Assembly (NCBI RefSeq): GCF_900456775.1
Contig: NZ_UAUL01000001.1
Location: 558,001 to 622,000, forward strand
DNA from: Sarcina ventriculi
GTDB taxonomy: Bacteria; Bacillota; Clostridia; Clostridiales; Clostridiaceae
Length of the DNA stretch: 64,000 nt
Reading direction: 5' to 3'
The notes below the pieces were generated by a model, which was not told the origin of the DNA, did not search any database, and worked only from the letters and a program-made list of their open reading frames with translations. Positions 49,484 through 59,951 of this stretch are shown one piece after another. The position numbers and the translations under genes were made by a program. Positions within the stretch are counted from its first letter, which is position 1. Each line of letters opens with the position of its first letter.

Positions 49484-51517
49484 TTATTTATTATTTTTAA
49501 TTATTCTTTTATAACTTGTGTATGTTGCATAAAAATATCCACTATATATTAATAGAATAAACACCAAAGTAATTAAAGCTGAAATCATTATATTGGTACT
49601 TCCAAGTGCAGATATAAAATCATTTACTACATATATTGCAACTATTGAATGAACTATAGCTAATGCTAACGGAGCACCAAAATATATTAAAGTTTGTATA
49701 AATATTGATTTATTTATCATTTTATCCGTAACCCCTATTTTTCTAAGAGCTTTATATCTATTTATACTATCACTTGCTTCTGACAATTGTTGAAGAGCTA
49801 AAACTGCTGCACTTGCTATTAAGAATACAATTCCTAAATATATTGATAAATATATTACTATAGCTGATAATCCTAAACTTTGCTCATAAAGTTGAGTTCT
49901 AGTATATCCATTTCCTATATATCCATCTGGTTTTTCTCTATTTAATTTATTAAATATAGCTTCAATATTACTTTCTTGCGTTTTCTTTTCTGCATTACTT
50001 CCTGTATAATTTATATTTATATACCCTGTATATGGAATTAAATTTTGAACAATTTTATCCGGAACAACTAGGGTTATAGTATTAATAGCCATTCCTGATG
50101 AATATAAAGAATCCTCAATAGCTTTATCATTTTGAACTTTATATTCTGTTCCATTTATATCTATTTTACCGTTATTTTTTATAAAATCATTTATAGGGCC
50201 TTCAAACTTTTGCACATTAGATAAAACCAATACATCATTATTAGCTAAATTTATCGGTTTTTGTCCTTCTAATTCCCTCATTTTATTATATTGAGAAATG
50301 CTTACAGCCATACAATAATCATTATAACTATTATCTATTGCTTTTTTCATGGTATTTGGTACATATGGAAGCAACATTTTTCTCATACTTACATCATTAA
50401 GTTGATACTGAGCTATATAAGATTTATTAGTATATTTAGATAACTGATTGTTTACAACTTGAGTTAGCTCATTTGCTTAAGATACACTATCGCTAGAATA
50501 ATAAATTTCTATCGAAGCATCAAAAGGAGTATTTTTCTTTACACCTTGTTCCATTGTGTTTTTAAATCCAAGCCCACTAGATAACATAACTGTTGTTATA
50601 AATAGCATAAGACATATTAAAGACATTGATAAAAAGTTTGTATTAAATTTACTGCTTATTTGTCTAACTATAAAAATATTTAAATTTTTCAAATAAATAT
50701 TTTTGCTTCTTTGAATAACATATAGTACAATCCCTGATAATCCAAAGAAAAATAAAAATGTTCCAATTACGCCCAAAACCATAGATGATTGAAAATATAT
50801 GGATTCTATATTTAAACCAGATTTATTTATAAAAATATATGCTACTACTATAAAAATTACTGCTAAACAAAATATAATACTTGAAATCACAGGATTTCTC
50901 ATTTTTATTTTTTCATTTTTCTTAGATGCATTTAACAAATCTATAAGTTTATATTTAGATATAATAACTGTATTAAATATCATGACAAGTAAAAATATTA
51001 TTCCAAAATACAAAATTGTCTTTAAAACTGCATCTATTGAAAAAGCAAACTGATAACTTGTCATTGATCCCATAAATAGCTTAGCTGTTAAAATAGATAA
51101 CCCTTGTGATAAAACTACCCCTAAAATCAGCCCTATTCCTAAAGAAATTATTCCAATTAAAACTGTTTCAAGCAAAAGTATATTAGATACTTTTCTCTTT
51201 GGCATACCAAGAATTATGTAAATGCCCATCTCTTTTTTACGCTTTTTTATTAAAAAATTATTTGCATATATTATTAAAGCACCAAGTATAAACGATACAA
51301 AAACAGATGCAATGGAAATGACACTACTAAAAAGTTTCATATATGCTTTTTGACTTACAGTGAGGTCTAACATAGCTTTTTGAGATTCTATAGAATTAAA
51401 ACTGTAAAATATACAAACTGCAAAAGTTAAAGTTAAAAAATATATAGTATAATCTTTAAAACTTTTTTTTACACTATTTAAGGCAATTTTAGAATACACT
51501 GTTTGAGTCACCTCCAA
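49484..51517 (-). pseudogene. BceB/FtsX-type ABC permease split by an in-frame TAA
   Basis: A permease of the bacitracin/lantibiotic resistance type. Reading from 51517, 346 codons encode about six helices and the start of the extracellular domain, ending at TAA 50477-50479 after SSDSVS. The same frame then continues (ANELTQVVNNQ and onward) to the natural stop at 49484. It encodes the rest of the large loop, the TM region ALQQLSEASDSINRY, and the final helices. Joined, it would have about 677 codons, close to intact family members. No frameshift or deletion is seen. Nonsense mutation or base error are both possible. Confidence 0.85.
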
Positions 51518-52256
51518 GAATCGTTATAACTTCTATTATTCTATCAAAAAACTCTTTTCTTGAATCATTTCCACGAATAAGCTCATTAAATATCTTACCG
51601 TCCTTTATAAATAAAATTCTATGAGCATAACTTGCAGTAAAAGCATCATGAGTTACCATAAGTATTGTTGCCTTTAATCTTTCATTTAAATTTTCAAAAG
51701 AATCTAATAAAAGTCTTGATGATTTTGAATCTAATGCTCCAGTTGGTTCATCAGCTAATATTAAAGATGGATTTGTAACTATGGCTCTTGCAGATGCTAC
51801 TCTTTGTTTTTGTCCTCCTGACATTTCGTAAGGATATTTATTTAAAATAGATGATATTCCTAAATTTTCTACAATACCTTTTATTAAAGAATCTATTTCT
51901 TTTGGTTTTTTTCCTTGAATAGTTAATGCTAAGGCTATATTTTCATAAGCTGTTAACGTATCTAAAAGATTGAAATCTTGAAATATAAAGCCTAATTCAT
52001 TTTTCCTAAAATTCTCTAATTTTTTTGATTTTAATTTCGTTATATCATGACCATTTATAATTATATTTCCTGTTGTTACCGTATCTATTGTCGAAATACA
52101 ATTTAAAAGAGTTGTTTTTCCACTACCTGAAGGTCCCATAATGCCAACAAATTCTCCTTTATCTATTGTAAAACTTATATTATCTATGGCCTTTGTTATA
52201 TTTGATTTTCCACCATAATATTTTTCTATATTATTAACTGTTAATATATTTTCCAC
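51489..52256 (-). CDS. BceA-like ABC transporter ATP-binding protein
   Basis: The ATPase of a MacB/BceA-type transporter. About 255 residues with Walker A GPSGSGKT (about 41-48), Q-loop FQDFNLL, signature MSGGQKQR, and Walker B LILADEPTGALD. The start is GTG 52256, seven bases after GGAGGG; the longer TTG start at 52271 would overlap this site. The 3' end overlaps the permease gene by 29 bases. Confidence 0.9.
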   Translation of the reverse strand: MENILTVNNIEKYYGGKSNITKAIDNISFTIDKGEFVGIMGPSGSGKTTLLNCISTIDTVTTGNIIINGHDITKLKSKKLENFRKNELGFIFQDFNLLDTLTAYENIALALTIQGKKPKEIDSLIKGIVENLGISSILNKYPYEMSGGQKQRVASARAIVTNPSLILADEPTGALDSKSSRLLLDSFENLNERLKATILMVTHDAFTASYAHRILFIKDGKIFNELIRGNDSRKEFFDRIIEVITILGGDSNSVF

Positions 52257-52392
52257 TATAATTCCCTCCAAATTCTTTTTACACCCTTATTATAATATCT
52301 GTAATACTAATCTCATATTTTATTATCTTTCATTTAGCTTACATTTTTGTAATGTACTTTAGTAAGATAAAAAGATGCTTTGATTAAAATAA

Positions 52393-52425
52393 AAAGGACT
52401 ACATGAAATATCCACATAATCCTTT
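52393..52425 (-). terminator. Terminator of the ArsR gene
   Basis: AAAGGA and TCCTTT arms with partly paired inner bases, followed by a T run on the minus strand, four bases after the ArsR stop. Confidence 0.5.
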
Positions 52426-52429
52426 AATC

Positions 52430-52786
52430 TTATTCACTTATATGCATTATTCCTTGATCAACTATAGACTTTATATGACCATCATCTAAAGAATAGTAAA
52501 CTACCTTTCCCTCTCTTCTAAATTTAACTATATGACTTTTTTTCAATAATCTTAATTGATGAGAAACTGCTGATTGCGTCATGTTTAAAAGTGCTGATAT
52601 ATCACACACACAAAGCTCTTCTTCAAAAAGCGCAGATAATATTTTTAATCTAGTCGGGTCTCCAAATACCTTAAAAAAGTCTGCTAATATATTTAATTTC
52701 TCATCTTGTGGCATTATATTTCTAACTTTTTCTACTGCATCTTTATGTATAACGTTACAGTTACAAGTTTCCATTTTTTTACTCAT
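52430..52786 (-). CDS. ArsR/SmtB-family metal-sensing repressor
   Basis: A 118-residue winged-helix repressor that releases DNA on binding metal. It carries both known metal sites: the alpha3N set with Cys8, Cys10 and ELCVCD (Cys59, Cys61), and the alpha5 set Asp102, His104, His115, Glu118 with the same spacing as SmtB. The recognition helix is around TQSAVSHQLRLLKK. ATG 52786 is chosen because GGAAAGGG lies just upstream; a longer frame to 52879 is mainly low-complexity. The P-type ATPase with a matching operator 5 kb away is its likely target. Confidence 0.9.
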   Translation of the reverse strand: MSKKMETCNCNVIHKDAVEKVRNIMPQDEKLNILADFFKVFGDPTRLKILSALFEEELCVCDISALLNMTQSAVSHQLRLLKKSHIVKFRREGKVVYYSLDDGHIKSIVDQGIMHISE

Positions 52787-52944
52787 ATAATCATTCCCTT
52801 TCCAACTTATATTTATAATTTTATCTTGTTGAGTTATTTTATACAATAATAAATATAGTAACATATCAAGTACAAACAATTTAACATATTTTTGATAATT
52901 TTATTCACTTTTTTTAATATTTATAGCCATTTTAAATATATTTT

Positions 52945-52958
52945 TGAATATTTATTCA
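52945..52958. promoter_or_regulatory. Candidate ArsR operator upstream of the repressor
   Basis: TGAATATTTATTCA, an inverted repeat with five-base arms, shares the TATTCATAT half-site with the stronger operator at 47493. It lies about 160 bases before the repressor start, in the spacer 52880-53240 shared with pnuC. Confidence 0.45.
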
Positions 52959-53157
52959 TATTTTTATAATATTTATTCTGATTTTATTTTTTACGCACCT
53001 TTATTATTTTTTTTAATTAATCATACGTTATTTGTAATTCAGTATTACATTCTTACATTTTCTTGTTTTTTTTACAAATTTATTGGTTAAATTATTAAAT
53101 TTTATTCGTTTTTTTTAGTTTTTTATAAATATTTTTAAATAAATACGAAAATTACTA

Positions 53158-53186
53158 TTGAAATTATCCTGTAATTATCGTAAAAT
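53158..53186 (+). promoter_or_regulatory. pnuC promoter
   Basis: TTGAAA, an exact 17-base spacer and TAAAAT, about 55 bases before the start codon. I see no recognisable riboswitch in the short leader. Confidence 0.6.
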
Positions 53187-53240
53187 ATTTTTATGAATTA
53201 ACCTCGTGAATATAAACTAATTTAAAGGAAGGACTATCGA

Positions 53241-54065
53241 ATGAAATTTTATAAAAATTTTACTAATTTCCAAAAAGGATTTTTCCTGTTTTTTATTATA
53301 GCTAGTTTAATAGTTTTTTTCATACCTGCATTTTTACCTAATGGAAGTATTTCGGGGGTTTTAACTCCATTAGGAGTAATAGGTATTGTTTGTACAATTT
53401 CCGGTGTACTTGTTTCTATTTATACTGCTAAAGCTAGCATCTCCGGATACTTATGGTGGTGGATAAATACAATTACTTTCGCTACAATTGGTATAGCTGG
53501 TGGGCTTTACGGGCAATTTATAGAAAATCTATTTATTCTATTACCTCTTCAAATCTATGGTTTTATAGCATGGAAAATGAATATGAAAAAAAATAATGCT
53601 GACAAAATTGAAGTTAAACAATTTACATTTAAACAATGGATATTAGCGCTAGTTCTTCTAGCTGTATTCTGGGTTGCATATGGATACTTCTTGTTAGAGC
53701 TACCATTCTTGTTCAAAACATTATTTGGTATAACTATATCAGCTGACCCACAAATAGTTCTTGACTCATTTACAGCTGTAACAACAATCGCTGCTGTTTA
53801 TTTAACAGGAAAGAGATTTGTACAACAATGGAATATTTGGATTGCTTGTAATGGTGTTGCAATTGTAATGTTTTTAATTCAAGCTATTGGAGCTGGTGCA
53901 TCTAATCCTTCAATGCTTGTTGCATACTTATCAGATACATTATCCTACGTTCAATACTTAATTGGTACAATTTACGGATATATTATGTGGAAGAACATGT
54001 ATAAGAAACAAAAAGAAAGTAAAATTTTTAATAAAGATAGTAATGCCTCTCCAAAATGTGCTTAG
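53241..54065 (+). CDS. pnuC: PnuC-family nicotinamide riboside/mononucleotide transporter
   Basis: Imports pyridine precursors for NAD synthesis. The 274-residue membrane protein has about seven to eight helices. Family signatures are WWWINTITF, GGLYGQF, QIYGFIAWK and the C-terminal DSFTAVTTIAAVYLTGKRF with QQWNIW. The RBS is AAAGGAAGG. It is a single gene between its promoter and a strong terminator. Confidence 0.93.
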   Translation: MKFYKNFTNFQKGFFLFFIIASLIVFFIPAFLPNGSISGVLTPLGVIGIVCTISGVLVSIYTAKASISGYLWWWINTITFATIGIAGGLYGQFIENLFILLPLQIYGFIAWKMNMKKNNADKIEVKQFTFKQWILALVLLAVFWVAYGYFLLELPFLFKTLFGITISADPQIVLDSFTAVTTIAAVYLTGKRFVQQWNIWIACNGVAIVMFLIQAIGAGASNPSMLVAYLSDTLSYVQYLIGTIYGYIMWKNMYKKQKESKIFNKDSNASPKCA

Positions 54066-54089
54066 CACATAAAATATAGATATTTAGAC

Positions 54090-54126
54090 AAAAGGAAGTA
54101 TGCTCTAACCTCATACTTCCTTTTTT
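54090..54126. terminator. Convergent terminator of pnuC and the short kdpD
   Basis: AAAGGAAGTATG pairs with CATACTTCCTTT, followed by T residues on both strands. Confidence 0.9.
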
Positions 54127-54158
54127 AATTTCTGTTTTATAAATGACACTTTTTAATT

Positions 54159-55319
54159 TTAAGTATATGGTATTATACGTATTTCTATATTTTCTGCTTC
54201 TTTCAAAATTTTATTTATTGTTGAACCTCTAAAAAATGTTTGCAGCTTGGTTCTTTTGCTGTGACCTAGCACAAGCTGAGTTATGCCTTTTTCTTGAGCA
54301 AAATCTACAACTACTTTAGAAATAGAATCTCCACTTCTCTCAACTACTTGAGCTCCTAGATGAATAGCTAATGCTTTATTTCTCTCTAATGTTTTCAAAT
54401 CCTCTGGAGTATCCTTTCTAGCTAAAGGGTGAGTACAATCAACTATCAAAACATAACACTTACATTTATATCTTCTAGCTGTCCTTACTGCATGCCTTAT
54501 AAGTTTAGAGCTCTTAGGATTAGAACTTATGCAAACTAAAACTTTTTCATTTATCTTTATTTCATCTCTTATTTCAAAATGTTTTTTATGATTCTTTAAA
54601 TCATAGTCAACCTCGTTTGCAGCTTCTCTTAAAGCCATTTCTCTCAAAGCTGTTAAATTTCCTCTTTTGAAAAAATTATCTAATGATCTTGATATATTCT
54701 CACTTTTATATACTCTTCCCTCTTTTAATCTATTTATAAGACTTTCTGGAGGCAAATCTATTATCATTAAATCATTTGCTCTTTGAATAATTTTATCAGG
54801 TATAGTTTCTCTTACAACCACATCTGTTATTTTTTCGACTATATCATTCAAACTTTCTATATGCTGAATATTAACAGTTGTTAAAACACTTATTCCATGT
54901 TCTAAAAGCTCTAGAACATCTTCATATCTCTTTTTATTTTTAGAACCTGGTATATTAGTATGAGCAAGCTCATCAACTATTACAAATTGAGGATTTCTCT
55001 CTATAATAGCTTCTAAATCCATTTCCTCAAGCTCTATACCTTTGTACATGGTTTTTTTTCTTGAAATAACAGGTAAATCTTTTATTTGCTCTTTAGTTTC
55101 TGCTCTGCCATGGTCTTCTATATAGCCAATTACTATATCTTCTCCACGCTGAAGCCTTCTATTACCTTCATTTAGCATACTATAAGTCTTACCAACCCCT
55201 GGTGCGTAACCTAAAAATATTTTTAAAAACGCACTATTTTCTCTATCATATCTACTTTTGTTTATTTCTTTTAATTTATCTTCTTCCATATCTAAATCTT
55301 TATCTTTCACCTTGTTCAT
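54159..55319 (-). CDS. kdpD: Short KdpD: sensor and USP domains without kinase
   Basis: A 386-residue protein matching only the N-terminal part of KdpD. The KdpD domain (about 30-235) has Walker A GYAPGVGKT at 37-45 and the VDELAHTNIPG motif. A universal-stress-protein domain (about 250-386) follows, ending in GHSKRTKLQTFFRGSTINK. The four membrane helices and histidine kinase of full KdpD are absent, and the frame ends naturally before a terminator, so it is not a truncation by damage. Short KdpD forms are known. The USP domain binds c-di-AMP in some species. The ATG is tight against AAAGGG, and GTG at 55310 is an alternative start. Confidence 0.88.
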   Translation of the reverse strand: MNKVKDKDLDMEEDKLKEINKSRYDRENSAFLKIFLGYAPGVGKTYSMLNEGNRRLQRGEDIVIGYIEDHGRAETKEQIKDLPVISRKKTMYKGIELEEMDLEAIIERNPQFVIVDELAHTNIPGSKNKKRYEDVLELLEHGISVLTTVNIQHIESLNDIVEKITDVVVRETIPDKIIQRANDLMIIDLPPESLINRLKEGRVYKSENISRSLDNFFKRGNLTALREMALREAANEVDYDLKNHKKHFEIRDEIKINEKVLVCISSNPKSSKLIRHAVRTARRYKCKCYVLIVDCTHPLARKDTPEDLKTLERNKALAIHLGAQVVERSGDSISKVVVDFAQEKGITQLVLGHSKRTKLQTFFRGSTINKILKEAENIEIRIIPYT

Positions 55320-55436
55320 CCCTTTCTAAATATCTGCAATTAAGTTTAAAATCAATTTCTAATTAATCTTTAAATTACTGTATGTACTTCTCTTAATACG
55401 TTAATTTTAGCATAGTATTTATACATTACTAAATAT

Positions 55437-55483
55437 AAAAAAAGAGAATTAAAATGCAATAATACATTATAATTCTCTTTTAA
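55437..55483 (-). terminator. Terminator of kdpFABC
   Basis: AAAAGAGAATTA pairs with TAATTCTCTTTT across an 18-base loop, followed by T residues on the minus strand. It separates kdpC from the short kdpD, which may therefore have its own promoter in 55320-55436. Confidence 0.75.
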
Positions 55484-55490
55484 ATTAAAA

Positions 55491-56078
55491 TTAAATCATT
55501 TTAAGAGCTTCAGCAATTTTTATATTAAGTTGTAGTACATTTATTAATGTTTCCCCACTTGGAGATACTGATTCTTTACTTTCATTTATGTACTTAATTA
55601 AATCTACTCTTGAGATTCCTGTTGCTTTTGACACTCTAGCTATTTGAACTTCTGCACCTTGAAGTGTAATATCTGGATCTAATCCTGATGCTGATTCAGT
55701 AAATAAACTTGCTGGTAAGTTGTGTCTTGCAACTGTTGGATTTTCTGCTAAGAATTTATTTATTCTAGATTCTACACTTGATGTTAACTTAGATGAATTT
55801 GCAGCATCTGCTGTACTTCCTGTTTCAAATGTAGTACTTTCTGTTGTTGTCGTATTATAGTTTATAGTAGATGGTCTGCCATGGAAGAACATATCGCTTG
55901 TAAACTCTTGACCTATAAGCTTTGAACCAACCACTTTATCATTTACATATATTAAGCTACCGTTAGCTTGACTATTCATAAACACCTGACCTACTCCTGT
56001 TAACACTAAAGGATATATAAGGCCACATACTATTATAAATACAATGGATAGCTTTATACTTGTCTTTAAATGTTTCAT
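55491..56078 (-). CDS. kdpC: Potassium-transporting ATPase subunit C
   Basis: The stabilising single-span subunit of the high-affinity potassium pump. The 195-residue protein has an N-terminal membrane helix (about 8-30) and an extracytoplasmic domain with GSKLIGQEF, FHGRPSTINYN, LPASLFTESASGLDPDI and VDLIKYI, all typical of KdpC. It follows kdpB by 12 bases. Confidence 0.95.
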   Translation of the reverse strand: MKHLKTSIKLSIVFIIVCGLIYPLVLTGVGQVFMNSQANGSLIYVNDKVVGSKLIGQEFTSDMFFHGRPSTINYNTTTTESTTFETGSTADAANSSKLTSSVESRINKFLAENPTVARHNLPASLFTESASGLDPDITLQGAEVQIARVSKATGISRVDLIKYINESKESVSPSGETLINVLQLNIKIAEALKMI

Positions 56079-56090
56079 ATAACTCTCTCC

Positions 56091-58151
56091 TTACATTATA
56101 CCTAGCATTCTACAAAGTGGTGTTATTATAATGTTAATTATCTTAATTCCTATAAATGGTGTTATTACTCCACCTACTCCAAATATAAGAACATTTCTAA
56201 GAAGTAACATTTCTGATTTCATTGGTCTATATTTAACACCTTTCATTGCTATTGGTATTAATATTGGTATTATAATAGCATTGAATATTAAAGCTGATAA
56301 AATTGCAGTTGTTGGTGAAGATAAGCCCATAACATTTAATACTTTCATTTGTGGTATTGCAATAATAAATATTGCAGGAATTACCGCAAAATACTTAGCT
56401 ATATCATTTGCTATACTAAATGTAGTTAAAGCACCTCTAGTTATTAAAAGCTGTTTACCTATTTCAACAACTTCTAATATCTTAGTTGGGTCAGAATCTA
56501 AATCAACCATATTCGCAGCTTCTTTTGCTGAAGTTGTACCTGAGTTCATAGCTATACCAACATCTGCTTGCGCTAATGCTGGAGCATCATTAGTACCATC
56601 ACCTGTCATAGCAACTATTTTACCAAGAGCTTGTTCTCTTTTAATAACAGCTATTTTATCTTCTGGCTTACATTCAGCTACAAAGTCATCAACACCAGCT
56701 TCTCTAGCTATAGTTTCAGCAGTTAATGGGTTATCTCCAGTACACATTACTGTTTTTATTCCCATTTCTCTAAGTCTTTCAAATCTTTCTACAAGACCTG
56801 GTTTTACAGTATCTTTTAAATAAATTACACCATATATTTTATTTTCAACACATACAGTTAATGGAGTTCCTCCAAGTTTTGATACATGTTCTACTTTTTC
56901 ATCTATATCTTTTGGAATGTCTCCACCTAAAGATTTAGCAAATTCTTTAACAGCACTACTTGCACCTTTTCTTACCCTAGTACCATCTTTTAAATCCATA
57001 CCACTCATTTTAGTTTGAGCTTGGAATTCTATAAATTCAGCACCTGGATAATTATCTAAACTATCTGTTATGTTCATCTTAGCCGCTAATTCAACAACTG
57101 ATTTACCTTCTGGAGTTGTATCTAAAAGTGAAGTTAAAAGAGCTGCTTTTATTAAATCATCTTTGTTAACCCCTTCAACTGGTATGAAATCAGCTGCTAA
57201 TCTATTACCAAAAGTTATTGTTCCTGTTTTATCTAATATCATAGTATCAACATCACCACAAGCTTCAACTGCTTTACCTGACATTGCTATAATATTAAAC
57301 TTTGTAACTCTATCCATACCAGCTATACCAATTGCTGATAAAAGACCACCAATTGTTGTTGGTATAAGACACACAAGAAGCGCTACCAAAGTCGCTATGG
57401 ATATATTAACTCTTAAATAATTACTCATAGGATATAAAGTAACTACAACAACTAAGAATATTATTGTTAATGATAAAAGTAATGTTCCTAAAGCTATTTC
57501 ATTTGGTGTTTTCTTTCTTTCAGCACCCTCAACTAGCTTAATCATTTTATCTAAGAATGATTCACCAGGAGTAACTGTTATCTCAACCTTTATCCAGTCT
57601 GATACAACTTTTGTTCCTCCAGTTACTGATGCAAAATCTCCACCACACTCTTTAACAACTGGAGCTGATTCACCAGTTATAGCTGATTCATCAACTGATG
57701 CGATTCCCTCTATAACTTCTCCATCATTTGGAATTAAATCTCCAGCTTCTATTAAAATTATGTCACCTTTTTTTAAATCATTAGCACTAATTATTGTTAC
57801 ATTTCCGTTGTCATCTAACAATTTAGCCTCTGTATTTTGTCTAGTTTGCTTAAGAGTACTAGCTTGAGCTTTACCTCTTCCCTCTGCAATTGATTCTGCA
57901 AAGTTAGCAAAAAGTATGGTGATAAATAATATTATCCCAATTATAAAATCATATATTCTATTATTTCCTGTTCCCCCAAATAAATTTGGGAAAGCCGATA
58001 ATATAAAAACAAGTATACATCCTAATTCAACTAAAAACATAATAGGATTTTTACACATATGCTTAGGATTCAATTTTTTAAATGAATCCTTAAGCGCATT
58101 ATTTAGGATGTCTTTACTTACAAATTTACCTTTTTCGCTTTTTTCGCTCAT
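56091..58151 (-). CDS. kdpB: Potassium-transporting ATPase subunit B
   Basis: The catalytic P-type ATPase subunit of KdpFABC. The 686-residue protein has TGESAPV in the actuator domain, the phosphorylation motif [23 protein letters not shown] in the hinge, and seven or so membrane helices. Length and motifs are normal. It follows kdpA by 22 bases. The large opposite-strand frames inside it are shadows. Confidence 0.97.
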   Translation of the reverse strand: MSEKSEKGKFVSKDILNNALKDSFKKLNPKHMCKNPIMFLVELGCILVFILSAFPNLFGGTGNNRIYDFIIGIILFITILFANFAESIAEGRGKAQASTLKQTRQNTEAKLLDDNGNVTIISANDLKKGDIILIEAGDLIPNDGEVIEGIASVDESAITGESAPVVKECGGDFASVTGGTKVVSDWIKVEITVTPGESFLDKMIKLVEGAERKKTPNEIALGTLLLSLTIIFLVVVVTLYPMSNYLRVNISIATLVALLVCLIPTTIGGLLSAIGIAGMDRVTKFNIIAMSGKAVEACGDVDTMILDKTGTITFGNRLAADFIPVEGVNKDDLIKAALLTSLLDTTPEGKSVVELAAKMNITDSLDNYPGAEFIEFQAQTKMSGMDLKDGTRVRKGASSAVKEFAKSLGGDIPKDIDEKVEHVSKLGGTPLTVCVENKIYGVIYLKDTVKPGLVERFERLREMGIKTVMCTGDNPLTAETIAREAGVDDFVAECKPEDKIAVIKREQALGKIVAMTGDGTNDAPALAQADVGIAMNSGTTSAKEAANMVDLDSDPTKILEVVEIGKQLLITRGALTTFSIANDIAKYFAVIPAIFIIAIPQMKVLNVMGLSSPTTAILSALIFNAIIIPILIPIAMKGVKYRPMKSEMLLLRNVLIFGVGGVITPFIGIKIINIIITPLCRMLGIM

Positions 58152-58173
58152 AAATCTTTATTCACTCCTTATC

Positions 58174-59850
58174 CTAAAATTTAAGAAACTCAGTTATTGG
58201 TCCAAGACCTAATGCAGGAAGGAATGTTAAAGCACCTATAACTAAAATAATGCAGAATAACATAACTCCAAATATAGCATTGTCAGTTTTGAATGTTCCT
58301 ACAGTATTTGGAACTTTTCGCTTATTAGCTAATGATAAACCAGCAGCTAATAAAAGTAAAATAGGAGCATATCTTGCTATAAGCATAATTACTGCAGTAA
58401 GTATATTCCAGTATCCTGTGCTGTTTGCAAATCCACCTAAAAGTGAACCATTGTTAGCACTTGCACTTGTAAACTCATATAAAACTTGACTCATGCCATG
58501 GAAGCTAAGACTAATTCCACTATGTAAGCCTATACCACTTATCAATGTAAATGCTGTTGAGAATAAAATTAGTATAGGGTGTATTAAAATAGCTATCGCT
58601 ATTAATTTTATTTCTCTTGCTTCAACCTTTTTACCTAAAAACTCTGGCGTTCTTCCAACCATAAGTCCACAGATAAATACAGTTAATAAAACATACATTA
58701 TTACATTCATGAATCCTGTACCGATACCGCCAAATACAGTATTAAGCGACATGTTCCAAAGAGCCATGAAAATTACTATAGGATTTGCAGCATTTAATGC
58801 TGAATTTGTAGCACCTGTTGTAAATGCTGTACTTATTGTCGTAAATAATGATGTTCCAAAGTTACCAAATCTTAAATCTTGTCCTGTAGAACCACTAAGT
58901 TGTTTAGATAAACCTAAATTTTGAAGTAATGTATTTCCTAAAGAATTTCCATAATACATAACAAAGAATGAAATTAAAACTAATACTAATAAAGCAATTA
59001 TTATTACAACTGATTGCTTTTTGTTTTTGATTGTCATACCAAAACTAACTATAAAAGCACCAGGTATTACAGTCATCGCTAACATTTCTATAAAATTTGA
59101 AATAAGGTTTGGATCTGCAAATGGAGTTGCTGAGTTTGCTGCGAAGAAACCACCACCATTTGTACCTAAAAACTTAATTGCTTCTAAAGCAGCTATAGGA
59201 CCCATTGCTATGTTTTGGAATGTTCCTTCGATAGTTTTTATTGTTATCATACCTTGAAGTGTTTGAGGAACTCCTGTAGCTATTAATATTATTGCTAATA
59301 TAAATGCACCTGGTATTAATACCCTAGTTAAAGCTCTTGTAAAATCCATATAGAAATTACCAAGGCTTTTAGATTTTCCTGCAACAGTTCTTATAAATGC
59401 AGCTCCTATCGCACAACCTGTAGCTGCTGCCGCAAACATAAGAAATATTATAACTAACATTTGACTCAAATTAGAAATGGCACTTACTCCAGAATAATGT
59501 TGAAGGTCTGTATTTGTTATAAAAGATACAGCTGTATTAAATGATAAGCTTGTACTCATACCTTTTACGTGTTCTGAATTTAATAAAGGAATTAAACCTT
59601 GAATTTTTAAGATTATAAATCCTATTAAAAACATAATAAAGTTACTCATAAGCAATGCAATAGCATACTGCTTAAACGTCATATCTTCTTTCGATATACC
59701 ACATATTTTATAAATGCAGTTATCTATTTTACTAAAAAATTTGTCACCTTTATACTGCTTAAAATTAATAATATTAGATAAATATTTACCTATGATAGCT
59801 ATAAGCACTACAAATATGACTAAAAATAAAATTAGATTTAGCATATTCAT
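58174..59850 (-). CDS. kdpA: Potassium-transporting ATPase subunit A
   Basis: The potassium channel-like subunit of KdpFABC, related to the Trk/Ktr superfamily. The 558-residue protein has about ten helices and four selectivity-filter loops, including SFITNTDLQHYSG, GTNGGGFFAANSATPFADP and SASANNGSLLGG. The start MNMLNLILF follows GGAGGTAAC. It is 20 bases after the tiny kdpF gene. Confidence 0.97.
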   Translation of the reverse strand: MNMLNLILFLVIFVVLIAIIGKYLSNIINFKQYKGDKFFSKIDNCIYKICGISKEDMTFKQYAIALLMSNFIMFLIGFIILKIQGLIPLLNSEHVKGMSTSLSFNTAVSFITNTDLQHYSGVSAISNLSQMLVIIFLMFAAAATGCAIGAAFIRTVAGKSKSLGNFYMDFTRALTRVLIPGAFILAIILIATGVPQTLQGMITIKTIEGTFQNIAMGPIAALEAIKFLGTNGGGFFAANSATPFADPNLISNFIEMLAMTVIPGAFIVSFGMTIKNKKQSVVIIIALLVLVLISFFVMYYGNSLGNTLLQNLGLSKQLSGSTGQDLRFGNFGTSLFTTISTAFTTGATNSALNAANPIVIFMALWNMSLNTVFGGIGTGFMNVIMYVLLTVFICGLMVGRTPEFLGKKVEAREIKLIAIAILIHPILILFSTAFTLISGIGLHSGISLSFHGMSQVLYEFTSASANNGSLLGGFANSTGYWNILTAVIMLIARYAPILLLLAAGLSLANKRKVPNTVGTFKTDNAIFGVMLFCIILVIGALTFLPALGLGPITEFLKF

Positions 59851-59870
59851 GTTTTGTTACCTCCAATAGA

Positions 59871-59951
59871 TTAAAATTTGTCTGGATTTAATAATGCATA
59901 AAATAGATACACAAACAAACATAAAACTACAATTCCTAAGACAAATATCAT
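59871..59951 (-). CDS. kdpF: Potassium-transporting ATPase subunit F
   Basis: A 26-residue single-helix peptide starting MIFVLGIVVLCLF and ending LNPDKF, preceded by GGAGGAACAAG. Small size, helix, LNPDKF-type end and position directly before kdpA fit KdpF, which stabilises the pump complex. Confidence 0.85.
   Translation of the reverse strand: MIFVLGIVVLCLFVYLFYALLNPDKF

Noticed and set aside
52787-52879. A 31-residue N-terminal extension of the ArsR repressor
   Set aside because: The extension is low-complexity, and the ribosome site GGAAAGGG directly precedes the internal ATG 52786, which gives the usual family length.
56131-56823. A 230-codon plus-strand frame, with similar long frames opposite kdpA and the GatC-type gene (18352-18954)
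   Set aside because: They are antisense to strongly recognised membrane-protein genes; hydrophobic coding gives long mirror frames. No ribosome sites or family motifs.
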